From: Spirochaetota bacterium
GTDB taxonomy: Bacteria; Spirochaetota; B62-G9; DRHN01
DNA length: 5,827 nucleotides
Assembly: GCA_023136305.1 (NCBI GenBank)
Contig: JAGLSF010000138.1
Span: 1-5,827 of the forward strand
Direction of reading: 5' to 3'
Position numbers and translations under genes: made by a program. The notes under the pieces are model-generated. The model did not search any database and was not told the DNA's origin. It saw only the letters and a program-made list of their open reading frames with translations. Positions 1-5,827 of this stretch are shown one piece after another (position 1 is the stretch's first letter; the number at the start of each line of letters is the position of its first letter).

Positions 1-13
1 ATATCTTTTATTC

Positions 14-33
14 ACCCTAATATGGTATAGGGT
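14..33. repeat. Short inverted repeat ACCCTA-N8-TAGGGT
   Basis: ACCCTA at 14-19 is perfectly complementary to TAGGGT at 28-33, with an 8-base spacer. It lacks a following T-run, so it does not look like an intrinsic terminator. It could be a protein-binding palindrome or a weak hairpin in the leader, or chance. A similar arrangement (CCCTA-N10-TAGGGTA) occurs at 3147-3168 ahead of the aminotransferase gene. Confidence 0.35.
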
Positions 34-91
34 ACCGCAGGTGGATTGCATGACAGGAGACGAGGATGCTGCGGTCTACGCATAACGTGAA

Positions 92-97
92 GAGGGG
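92..97 (+). promoter_or_regulatory. Ribosome binding site of the peptidase gene
   Basis: GAGGGG lies 6 bases before the ATG at 104, which is good Shine-Dalgarno spacing. It supports 104 as the start. The conserved N-terminal segment of the PreP-like family (a TYHGF-type motif near residue 6) begins immediately after this start, so no upstream extension is needed. Confidence 0.75.
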
Positions 98-103
98 TAG
101 AAC

Positions 104-3025
104 ATGAAGCTCGAAGAGACTTATCATGGATTCAGGTTCATAGGGGAAAAAGAGATAAAAGAAGTGAACGTAACGGGGAGAATATTCCTGCACGAAAAAA
201 GTGGTGCAAGGCTTCTCTATCTGCAGAACGATGATGACAACAAGGTGTTTTCCATAAGTTTTCGAACACCACCGAAGGACAGTACGGGTATTCCCCACAT
301 TCTGGAACATTCGGCCCTCTGTGGATCGCGGAAATTCCCCTCCAAGGAGCCCTTTATCGAGCTAGCCAAGGGATCGCTCAATACCTTTCTCAATGCCATG
401 ACCTTTCCAGACAAGACCATGTACCCTGTCGCGAGCAGAAATCCCGAGGATTTCAGCAACCTCATGGATGTGTATCTCGATGCTGTATTTCATCCAAATA
501 TCTACCAGTACCCCGAGATTTTCATGCAGGAAGGCTGGCATTACGAGCTCGAATCCAGGGATAATCCCATAGCCTACAAGGGTGTGGTGTACAATGAGAT
601 GAAGGGCCTGTTCTCAACGCCCGAATCAGTGCTATTCAGAAAGATACCTGAGTCACTCTTTCCGGACACTGCCTACGGACATGAATCGGGTGGCGACCCG
701 GAAGTCATCCCGAATCTCACCTATGAACAGTTCATCTCCTTTCACAGGCGCTACTATCATCCCTCAAACAGCTATATCGTCTTTTACGGAGATGGTGACC
801 TGCTCGAGCACCTGCGTGTACTTCACGAAGGATATCTGCAAGACTTCGAAAAAATATCGGTCGACTCCAAGATAGCCCTTCAGCCGCCCTACAAGGAACT
901 GCGTGAGATGGAAACCTCCTATCCTGTACTGCCGAATGAGGAAAATAAAGACAAGACTTTCCTCAGTCTCAATTTCGCCATCGATCGCGCAACAAACCCT
1001 GAGATGACGCTTGCCTTCACCATACTGGAATACCTGCTCTTGGAGACTCCTGCTGCTCCGCTGAAAAAGGCACTGCAGGATGCCGGAATCGGAAAGGATA
1101 TATTCGGGGCTTTCGAAAAGGACATACTGCAGCCTATCTTCAGTGTTGTGGTGAAGAACAGCAATCCGGATCAGCGCGAACCATTCAGGTCGATTGTGTT
1201 CGAAACGCTGTCAGGCCTGGTAAAGAATGGTATTGACAAGAAGCAGATCGAGGCCGCGATAAACATTCATGAATTCAGGCTTCGCGAGTCTGACTTCAGG
1301 GGATTGCCAAAGGGAATCGTATACTGTATTGCTGTTATGGGAAGCTGGCTCTATGAGGGAGACCCTTTCATTCATCTGCAGTATGAGCCGACGCTTGTTA
1401 CGGTGAAGAAGGCATTGACGGAAGGGTATTTCGAGAATCTCATTCAGAAGTATCTGATTGACAACAATCATCAATCCCTGGTAGCTGTTGTGCCGGAGAA
1501 GGGACTCACGGAGCGTAAGGTCAAAGAGGTAGCCGAAGAGCTCGACAGCTACAAAAAGGGACTGAGTGATGAGCAGATCGATGACCTCGTCAAGCAGACG
1601 GCTGAACTGAAGCGCCGGCAGACCACACCCGATTCTCCGGAAGACCTGAAGAAAATTCCCCTTCTATCATTGCGCGATATAGACCCTGAGTCTGAGCGGC
1701 TTCCTCTCGAGGAGGCTGATCAGGAGAAGGTCCGGGTTCTTCACCACCCGCTTTTCACTAGCGGTATCGCATATGCGAACCTCTTCTTCGATACCAGCTC
1801 TGTTTCACAGGAGGATATTCCATACATATCCCTGCTCACCAGTGTGCTTACCAAGGTCAGCACCCGGCGTTATTCCTACGCGGAACTCTCGAATCAGATT
1901 CTGATCAACACGGGGGGTATTCATTTTGCAACTGAGACATTCTGGCATAAGGATGATGATTCTCTCTATTATCCGAAGCTCCTTGTGAAATCAAAGGCAT
2001 TGGTGCACAGGCTCCCGGAGCTTGGTGACCTGGTTGGTGAGATACTAAGGTCTTCCCGTTTCGATGAAACCAAGCGCCTCAGGGAAATTGTGCAGGAGAC
2101 CCGTTCACGCTTTGAAATGGGTATTTACGAGATGGGTCATTTCGTTGCTGCCGGCCGTCTTCTCTCCTATTTCTCGCCGCGCGCACGGTATGCTGAAATG
2201 CTCGGGGGCATTTCCTATTTTCAATTCCTGACGGAGATCGAAAAAAACTTTGAGGCCATGTCAGATGAAATCATGTCCAGGCTGGGGAGGGTGGCCACCC
2301 TCGTTTTCAACAGGGAAAACCTTCTTGTGAGTGTGACGGCAGAAGGAGCGCATCGTTCTGCATTCACTAAAAATTTTCCTCGTATTCTAGATGCTCTAGA
2401 TGATTCGCCAAAGGGGAAGGAAGAGTATTCCCTGGAGAATACCAGGAAAAACGAGGGGCTCCTGACACCTGGAAAGGTACAGTATGTGGCAAAGGGCTAC
2501 AATTTTAAGAACCTGGGATTCCAGTATCGGGGGAGCCTGCAGGTATTGCGCACAATAGCGAGCCTTGACTATCTCTGGAACAGGATACGGGTGCAGGGCG
2601 GTGCCTACGGGAGTTTTGCCCGGTTTTCCCGCGATGGCAACATGTATTTTTGTTCATACAGGGACCCCAACCTTACAGAGACCCTTGACGTGTATGACGG
2701 GGCGGCAGATTATTTCAGATCCTTCGACACTGATGAACGGGAAATACGCAAATACGTTATCGGTACCGTAAGCAGGCTCGACCATCCTCTGACACCGTCA
2801 ATGAAGGGGGAGGTCGCAGCAGAACGGTACATCCGTGGTATTGAACATGAGGATGTCCAGAAAGTACGTGATGAGATCCTGTCAACGGGTAACAGGGATA
2901 TTCGGGAATGTGCTGATCTCATCGGTGAATCCATGAATCAGAACCGCCTCTGCGTACTCGGAAATGAGGGGAAGATACGTGAGTCCAGCGATCTTTTCAA
3001 CGATCTCGTGCAGGTATTCGAATAG
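104..3025 (+). CDS. M16C zinc metallopeptidase, presequence protease (PreP/Cym1) type
   Basis: Seen: a complete 973-residue ORF, close to yeast Cym1 and somewhat shorter than mitochondrial PreP with its targeting peptide. The inverted zinc motif HILEH is at residues 65-69 (zinc ligands His65 and His69, catalytic base Glu68), and the third ligand is Glu165 in VVYNEMKG, the expected distance away. The block from about 71 to 115 (CGSRKFP, KEPF, GSLNTFLNAMTFPDKT) is typical of M16C. Residues about 466-545 are charged and probably helical, with KKIPLLSLRDI at 516-526, matching the M16C-associated linker between the two halves. Near the C-terminus, Arg829 and Tyr835 in RVQGGAYG match the Arg/Tyr pair that contacts substrate in the family.

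Known of the family: these enzymes enclose unfolded peptides in a two-half chamber and degrade them to small fragments. Inferred: no signal peptide or membrane segment is visible, so this is probably a cytoplasmic oligopeptide-degrading enzyme. All key residues are present. The bacterial substrate cannot be read from the sequence. I see no terminator directly after the gene. Confidence 0.95.
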   Translation: MKLEETYHGFRFIGEKEIKEVNVTGRIFLHEKSGARLLYLQNDDDNKVFSISFRTPPKDSTGIPHILEHSALCGSRKFPSKEPFIELAKGSLNTFLNAMTFPDKTMYPVASRNPEDFSNLMDVYLDAVFHPNIYQYPEIFMQEGWHYELESRDNPIAYKGVVYNEMKGLFSTPESVLFRKIPESLFPDTAYGHESGGDPEVIPNLTYEQFISFHRRYYHPSNSYIVFYGDGDLLEHLRVLHEGYLQDFEKISVDSKIALQPPYKELREMETSYPVLPNEENKDKTFLSLNFAIDRATNPEMTLAFTILEYLLLETPAAPLKKALQDAGIGKDIFGAFEKDILQPIFSVVVKNSNPDQREPFRSIVFETLSGLVKNGIDKKQIEAAINIHEFRLRESDFRGLPKGIVYCIAVMGSWLYEGDPFIHLQYEPTLVTVKKALTEGYFENLIQKYLIDNNHQSLVAVVPEKGLTERKVKEVAEELDSYKKGLSDEQIDDLVKQTAELKRRQTTPDSPEDLKKIPLLSLRDIDPESERLPLEEADQEKVRVLHHPLFTSGIAYANLFFDTSSVSQEDIPYISLLTSVLTKVSTRRYSYAELSNQILINTGGIHFATETFWHKDDDSLYYPKLLVKSKALVHRLPELGDLVGEILRSSRFDETKRLREIVQETRSRFEMGIYEMGHFVAAGRLLSYFSPRARYAEMLGGISYFQFLTEIEKNFEAMSDEIMSRLGRVATLVFNRENLLVSVTAEGAHRSAFTKNFPRILDALDDSPKGKEEYSLENTRKNEGLLTPGKVQYVAKGYNFKNLGFQYRGSLQVLRTIASLDYLWNRIRVQGGAYGSFARFSRDGNMYFCSYRDPNLTETLDVYDGAADYFRSFDTDEREIRKYVIGTVSRLDHPLTPSMKGEVAAERYIRGIEHEDVQKVRDEILSTGNRDIRECADLIGESMNQNRLCVLGNEGKIRESSDLFNDLVQVFE

Positions 3026-3087
3026 GCAGGATACTTTCTGTTTATAGTGGGTCTTACTGCGTTGTTCATATACAACAGCTGAATTCC

Positions 3088-3117
3088 TTGCAAAAACACA
3101 ACATCATGTGATACACT
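3088..3117 (+). promoter_or_regulatory. Candidate sigma70-type promoter for the aminotransferase-flavoprotein pair
   Basis: A -35-like TTGCAA (3088-3093, four of six consensus bases) is followed after 18 bases by TACACT (3112-3117, four of six). The bases TGA directly before the -10 give an extended -10 TGn element. Transcription would start near 3124, leaving a leader of about 60 bases that includes the hairpin and ribosome binding site. This is a by-eye match only. Such matches arise by chance, and the organism's promoter consensus is unknown. Confidence 0.4.
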
Positions 3118-3146
3118 GGGTGGTCTTTCCTGCAACACCTGTGTGT

Positions 3147-3166
3147 CCCTATCCCCCCCAGTAGGG
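3147..3166 (+). repeat. Short inverted repeat CCCTA-N10-TAGGG in the aminotransferase leader
   Basis: CCCTA at 3147-3151 can pair with TAGGG at 3162-3166, and the 10-base loop contains seven C in a row (3153-3159). It ends 5 bases before the Shine-Dalgarno sequence, so a hairpin or a protein bound here could affect translation or transcription. The stem is only 5 bp, so a chance origin is quite possible. Its resemblance to the repeat at 14-33 is the main reason to list it. Confidence 0.35.
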
Positions 3167-3171
3167 TATGA

Positions 3172-3177
3172 AAGGAG
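3172..3177 (+). promoter_or_regulatory. Ribosome binding site of the aminotransferase gene
   Basis: AAGGAG is followed by a 6-base spacer and the ATG at 3184. This is near-ideal and fixes the start. The conserved GPGPS loop then falls at residues 16-20, as expected for the family's short N-terminal arm. Confidence 0.85.
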
Positions 3178-3183
3178 CAATCA

Positions 3184-4305
3184 ATGTCTGTCTCTCAGGA
3201 ACTCAATCCGACCGCACGGTATTTAATGGGCCCCGGACCCAGTGATGTACATCCGAGAGTGCTCAAGGCAATGGCGACACCGCTGATCGGTCATCTCGAC
3301 CCGCAGTTCATCGAGATCATGGACGGCGTCATGGAGATGTTGCGGCTGTTATTCCGAACGAAGAACCAGCTCACCTTCGCCGTCTCTGCGACCGGAAGCG
3401 CGGGGATGGAAACCTGCCTCGTCAATGTGCTCGAACCGGGGGACGAGGCACTCGTATGTGTACATGGAGTTTTTGGAAACCGTATGAGCGACATTGTCGA
3501 ACGCTGCGGTGCAAAGGTAATTCGGGTAGATGCTCCCTGGGGCCAGCCCATCGATCCTCATGCAGTGAAAAAGGCTCTGTCGGTGTCTAAACCGAAACTT
3601 GTGGCAATCGTGCATGCTGAAACGTCGACCGGTGTGCATCAACCCCTCCAGGAGATCAGTAACATCGCCCATGAGAATGGCGCCTTATTCTTGGTGGACG
3701 CTGTCACCTCACTGGGCGGTGCCGATGTTCGTGCCGACGACTGGGGGATCGATATCATCTACAGCGGAACACAGAAATGCATCAGTGCTCCTCCCGGGTT
3801 GTCTCCCGTTTCATTCAGCCCCCGGGCTGTACAGGTTATGGAGAAGAGAAAGACAAAGGTGCAGAGCTGGTACCTCGATCTGAGTATGGTGCGAAAATAC
3901 TGGTCAGGAGCGAAACGTGCCTATCATCACACTGCGCCCATTTCCATGATCTATGCGTTATATGAGGCACTCCGTTTGATTTTTGAAGAGGGACTGGAGA
4001 ACCGGTTCGAACGGCATCGAAGAAACCATGTACTGCTTCGTGACGGGCTCGAGGAGATGGGCTTTGAGTATATTCCTGCCCCCGAATACAGATTGCCCAT
4101 GCTGAATGCCGTGAAGATCCCATCCGGTTTTAATGACGCCGAGATACGAGACCGCCTGCTCAACGAGTACAACATTGAAATCGGGGGGGGTCTCGGGGAC
4201 TTTGCCGGCAAGGCGTGGCGAATCGGTATAATGGGGCATAGCTGCACTGAGAACCACGTGCACATGCTCCTGGCAGCCCTCAGAAAGATCATGAATGCTG
4301 GATAG
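3184..4305 (+). CDS. Class V PLP aminotransferase, alanine/serine-glyoxylate type
   Basis: Seen: a complete 373-residue ORF, close to the roughly 380-390 usual for alanine-glyoxylate aminotransferases. In order: GPGPS at 16-20 (N-terminal substrate loop), a SATGSAGME segment at 68-76 (cofactor phosphate region), HAETSTG at 144-150, Asp172 in VDAVTSLGG (pairs with the pyridine nitrogen of PLP), Lys198 in YSGTQKC (Schiff-base lysine), YHHTAP at 247-252, and Arg346 in WRIGIMGH (binds the substrate carboxylate).

Known of the family: it transfers amino groups from alanine, serine or similar donors to glyoxylate or pyruvate. Inferred: the likely reaction is glyoxylate plus alanine or serine giving glycine plus pyruvate or hydroxypyruvate. 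Motifs do not distinguish alanine-, serine- and ureidoglycine-glyoxylate enzymes, or other class V activities. The flavoprotein gene follows after 4 bases, supporting a 2-hydroxyacid/2-oxoacid/amino-acid role. Odd point: residues 334-336 (GGG) are encoded within a run of eight G at 4183-4190. Confidence 0.93.
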   Translation: MSVSQELNPTARYLMGPGPSDVHPRVLKAMATPLIGHLDPQFIEIMDGVMEMLRLLFRTKNQLTFAVSATGSAGMETCLVNVLEPGDEALVCVHGVFGNRMSDIVERCGAKVIRVDAPWGQPIDPHAVKKALSVSKPKLVAIVHAETSTGVHQPLQEISNIAHENGALFLVDAVTSLGGADVRADDWGIDIIYSGTQKCISAPPGLSPVSFSPRAVQVMEKRKTKVQSWYLDLSMVRKYWSGAKRAYHHTAPISMIYALYEALRLIFEEGLENRFERHRRNHVLLRDGLEEMGFEYIPAPEYRLPMLNAVKIPSGFNDAEIRDRLLNEYNIEIGGGLGDFAGKAWRIGIMGHSCTENHVHMLLAALRKIMNAG

Positions 4306-4309
4306 TGCA

Positions 4310-5827
4310 ATGACCAAGAAGAAGCTGATGGAATTTGAACGCGAATTGAAAGGTCTCGTAAGGGGGACGGTGTCTTTCGACGAGGTCACCCGCGGCATAT
4401 ACGCAACCGATGCAAGCATCTATCAGCTCATGCCTGTGGCGGTGGTAGAGCCAAAGGATGAAGGCGACGTGCGTTCCGCAGTGAAAGCAGCGGAAAAGTA
4501 CAACGTGAGTATGCTGCCGCGAGGCGGGGGGACCAGCCTGAACGGACAGGGGTGCGGGCATGCAATGATACTCGATTTCACAAAATATATGAACCAGGTC
4601 CTGGAACTGAATGTGGAGGAGCGATGGGTACGCGTGCAGCCTGGGATAGTACTGGATGTATTGAATGCCCTGCTTTCCGAGTACGGCCTCCAATTTGCAC
4701 CCGATCCTGCAACGAGCAGTCGTGCCACCATCGGCGGCATGATGGGCAACAACTCAGCCGGTACGAAAAGTCTCCTGTTCGGGATGACCCGTGATCATGT
4801 GATCGAAAGTAAGGTACTGCTGTCGGATGGGACGGTACTGCGGCTGAGGGAGCTTTCGCCTGATGAATACATTGAGAAGGCTAACGCTGCGGAAAATAAT
4901 GCACGGGAGGGGGAGATTTACCGAAACTTCAAAAACATCATTGAAGATAACCGCAATGAAATAGAAAAGGCCTATCCAAAGGTGATGCGGCGCGTACAGG
5001 GGTATAATCTCGATCTATTTACCAGCACAGACCGCTGGAACCTGACAAAGCTGATTATCGGGAGTGAGGGTACGCTTGGTATCTTCCTAGAGAGCACGCT
5101 GAAGCTCGTGCCCATGCCGAAGTCGAAAGTACTGTGTAGTGTTCATTTCTCCGACCTCCTGGAGGCCATACGAACCGTCTCGCCAATTCTCGAGCATACA
5201 CCCTCTGCTGTCGAGATCATGGATGAGGATATTGTCATCAGGGCCCGGGAGAACCTGAGCATCCGTCCGCTCACGCAATTTGTGGAGGGCGATCCGAAGG
5301 CAATCCTTATCGTCGAGTTCTTCGGTGAATCAGAGGAAGAGGCCCTTCAGAAAGCGGAACACCTGGTAAAAGGCCTTCAAAAGCACAAGCTCGGTTATGC
5401 CTGGCCGATCATCACTGAACCGGGCGAGCAGGCCAAGGTCTGGAGTGTCAGGAAGAATGGCCTGGGTCTCATGCTAGGAATGAAGGGTGATCGCAAACCC
5501 CTTCCCATTGTCGAGGATGGCTGCGTACCCATTGCTGTGCTTCCCGAATATATCGATAAAATGCTGAAGTTTTGCAGGAAGAGGGGCATTCCTGTGGCCA
5601 TGTATGCCCATGCAAGCGTGGGTGTCATTCACGTTCGGCCCGCCCTGAACCTCAAGTCGCAGGAAGACATCGAGCATATGAAAGCCATTGCGGAATACGC
5701 ATGTACACTGATTAAACAGTACGGTGGATCAATGAGCGGTGAACATGGTGACGGTCGGGTGAGAAGCCCGCTTTTAGAGGGGTTCTTCGGAAAAGAAGTG
5801 TACGGTTTATTCCGGGAGATCAAAGAG
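4310..5827 (+). CDS. FAD-binding 2-hydroxyacid dehydrogenase, GlcD-like half of a probable FAD/Fe-S fusion (3' end cut off)
   Basis: Seen: 506 codons open to the window edge with no stop. The FAD-binding PCMH domain spans about residues 40-180, with PRGGGTSLNGQG at 70-81 and IGGMMGNNSAG at 141-151; GSEGTLGI follows at 251-258. The FAD-oxidase C-terminal domain runs from about 275. Its His434 and His441 (in HASVGVIHVRP) and Glu478 (in GEHGDGRVRS) correspond to the metal and substrate site of D-2-hydroxyacid dehydrogenases. No histidine lies in the flavin loop, suggesting non-covalent FAD.

Known of the family: it oxidises glycolate, D-lactate or D-2-hydroxyglutarate and passes electrons on through partner or fused Fe-S domains. 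Inferred: HVRP and GEHGDGR followed by RSPLLEGFFG resemble fused proteins of about 900-1000 residues, so a cysteine-rich 4Fe-4S/CCG half may follow outside the window. Substrate is undetermined. The start is uncertain: ATG 4310 has only a weak GGA at 4300-4302, the in-frame ATG at 4295 would overlap the aminotransferase by 11 bases, and ATG 4328 is also possible. Tight spacing implies translational coupling. Confidence 0.9.
   Translation, partial: MTKKKLMEFERELKGLVRGTVSFDEVTRGIYATDASIYQLMPVAVVEPKDEGDVRSAVKAAEKYNVSMLPRGGGTSLNGQGCGHAMILDFTKYMNQVLELNVEERWVRVQPGIVLDVLNALLSEYGLQFAPDPATSSRATIGGMMGNNSAGTKSLLFGMTRDHVIESKVLLSDGTVLRLRELSPDEYIEKANAAENNAREGEIYRNFKNIIEDNRNEIEKAYPKVMRRVQGYNLDLFTSTDRWNLTKLIIGSEGTLGIFLESTLKLVPMPKSKVLCSVHFSDLLEAIRTVSPILEHTPSAVEIMDEDIVIRARENLSIRPLTQFVEGDPKAILIVEFFGESEEEALQKAEHLVKGLQKHKLGYAWPIITEPGEQAKVWSVRKNGLGLMLGMKGDRKPLPIVEDGCVPIAVLPEYIDKMLKFCRKRGIPVAMYAHASVGVIHVRPALNLKSQEDIEHMKAIAEYACTLIKQYGGSMSGEHGDGRVRSPLLEGFFGKEVYGLFREIKE

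Larger units (their letters stand above)
1..103 (+). other. Leader region upstream of the peptidase gene
   Basis: No complete gene of convincing size is present. The frame starting at base 2 is open from the left edge to a TAA at 83-85, so these bases could be the last 27 codons of an upstream gene ending 18 bases before the peptidase start. That length is easily open by chance, and the translation has no motif I recognise. Two tiny ORFs also fit here: ATG 50 to TAA 85 (11 codons) and ATG 66 to TGA 107 (13 codons). I see no convincing -35/-10 pair, although the AT-rich stretch around 17-30 could hold a -10 element. If the open frame is a real gene end, the peptidase gene may be a downstream member of an operon whose promoter lies outside the window. 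Confidence 0.4.
3026..3183 (+). other. Intergenic region between peptidase and aminotransferase genes
   Basis: This 158-bp spacer has no credible ORF. It holds a promoter candidate (3088-3117), a short hairpin with a C-run in its loop (3147-3166) and a strong ribosome binding site (3172-3177). A weak 5-bp stem, GTTGT at 3061-3065 with ACAAC at 3072-3076, has no T-run, so there is no intrinsic terminator I can support for the peptidase transcript. The size and content suggest the downstream pair can be transcribed separately, while read-through from the peptidase gene remains possible. Confidence 0.6.

Noticed and set aside
2386..2402. Tandem repeat of TCTAGATG separated by one base
   Set aside because: It lies inside the peptidase gene and simply encodes Leu-Asp-Ala-Leu-Asp-Asp; two copies of 8 bases are not enough to claim a functional repeat.
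3061..3076. GTTGT/ACAAC hairpin after the peptidase gene as a terminator
   Set aside because: The stem has 5 mostly weak pairs and is not followed by a T-run, so it does not meet the pattern of an intrinsic terminator.
2938..3180. Reverse-strand ORF of 80 codons covering the intergenic gap
   Set aside because: Half of it is opposite the end of the peptidase gene, the translation looks random, and no ribosome binding site or promoter supports it.
3951..4693. Long overlapping reverse-strand ORFs of 119, 153 and 134 codons across the aminotransferase-flavoprotein junction
   Set aside because: They lie opposite two genes with clear family motifs, overlap each other in different frames, and their translations show no recognisable domain. 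They are shadows of the coding strand.
1..5827. Signs of a mobile element, CRISPR array, tRNA or defence system
   Set aside because: No regularly spaced repeats, transposase or integrase motifs, terminal repeats or tRNA-like structure were seen; nearly all the sequence is accounted for by three recognisable enzyme genes.

Overview
The window is bacterial: closely packed protein-coding genes, Shine-Dalgarno sites and short spacers, with all three genes on the + strand. Base composition looks balanced, close to half G+C by eye. No ribosomal RNA or other taxonomic marker is present. A PreP-type M16C protease, a class V aminotransferase and a GlcD-like flavoprotein with the HVRP and GEHGDGR signatures would fit an anaerobic or facultative lineage such as a deltaproteobacterium-like group. 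That assignment is a guess from family distribution, not something the sequence proves.

Layout. Positions 1-103 are a leader. It has a reading frame open from the left edge to a stop at 83-85, a 6-bp inverted repeat (14-33) and a good ribosome binding site at 92-97. Positions 104-3025 encode a complete 973-residue M16C zinc metallopeptidase of the presequence protease (PreP/Cym1) type, with zinc-site residues and C-terminal Arg/Tyr intact. Positions 3026-3183 are a 158-bp gap with a plausible sigma70-type promoter, a short hairpin and a strong ribosome binding site. Positions 3184-4305 encode a complete 373-residue class V aminotransferase of the alanine/serine-glyoxylate group. Four bases later, from 4310 to the right edge, lies the first 506 residues of an FAD-binding 2-hydroxyacid dehydrogenase. 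Its signatures resemble the long bacterial proteins that fuse a GlcD-like flavin half to a GlcF-like iron-sulfur half, so the gene probably continues well beyond the window.

How they work together. The aminotransferase and the flavoprotein are almost certainly cotranscribed and probably translationally coupled. A simple model is that the flavoprotein oxidises a 2-hydroxyacid (glycolate, D-lactate or a relative) to a 2-oxoacid, and the aminotransferase interconverts 2-oxoacids and amino acids (for example glyoxylate to glycine with alanine or serine as donor). The peptidase has its own ribosome binding site, is separated by a gap containing a promoter candidate, and has no obvious metabolic link to the other two.

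Overall this looks like an ordinary housekeeping and metabolic region. I see no CRISPR array, mobile element, tRNA, phage gene or clear sign of an undescribed system. The points most worth checking are a run of eight G inside the aminotransferase gene, a similar CCCTA...TAGGGTA inverted repeat ahead of two genes, and the fused architecture predicted for the cut-off flavoprotein.
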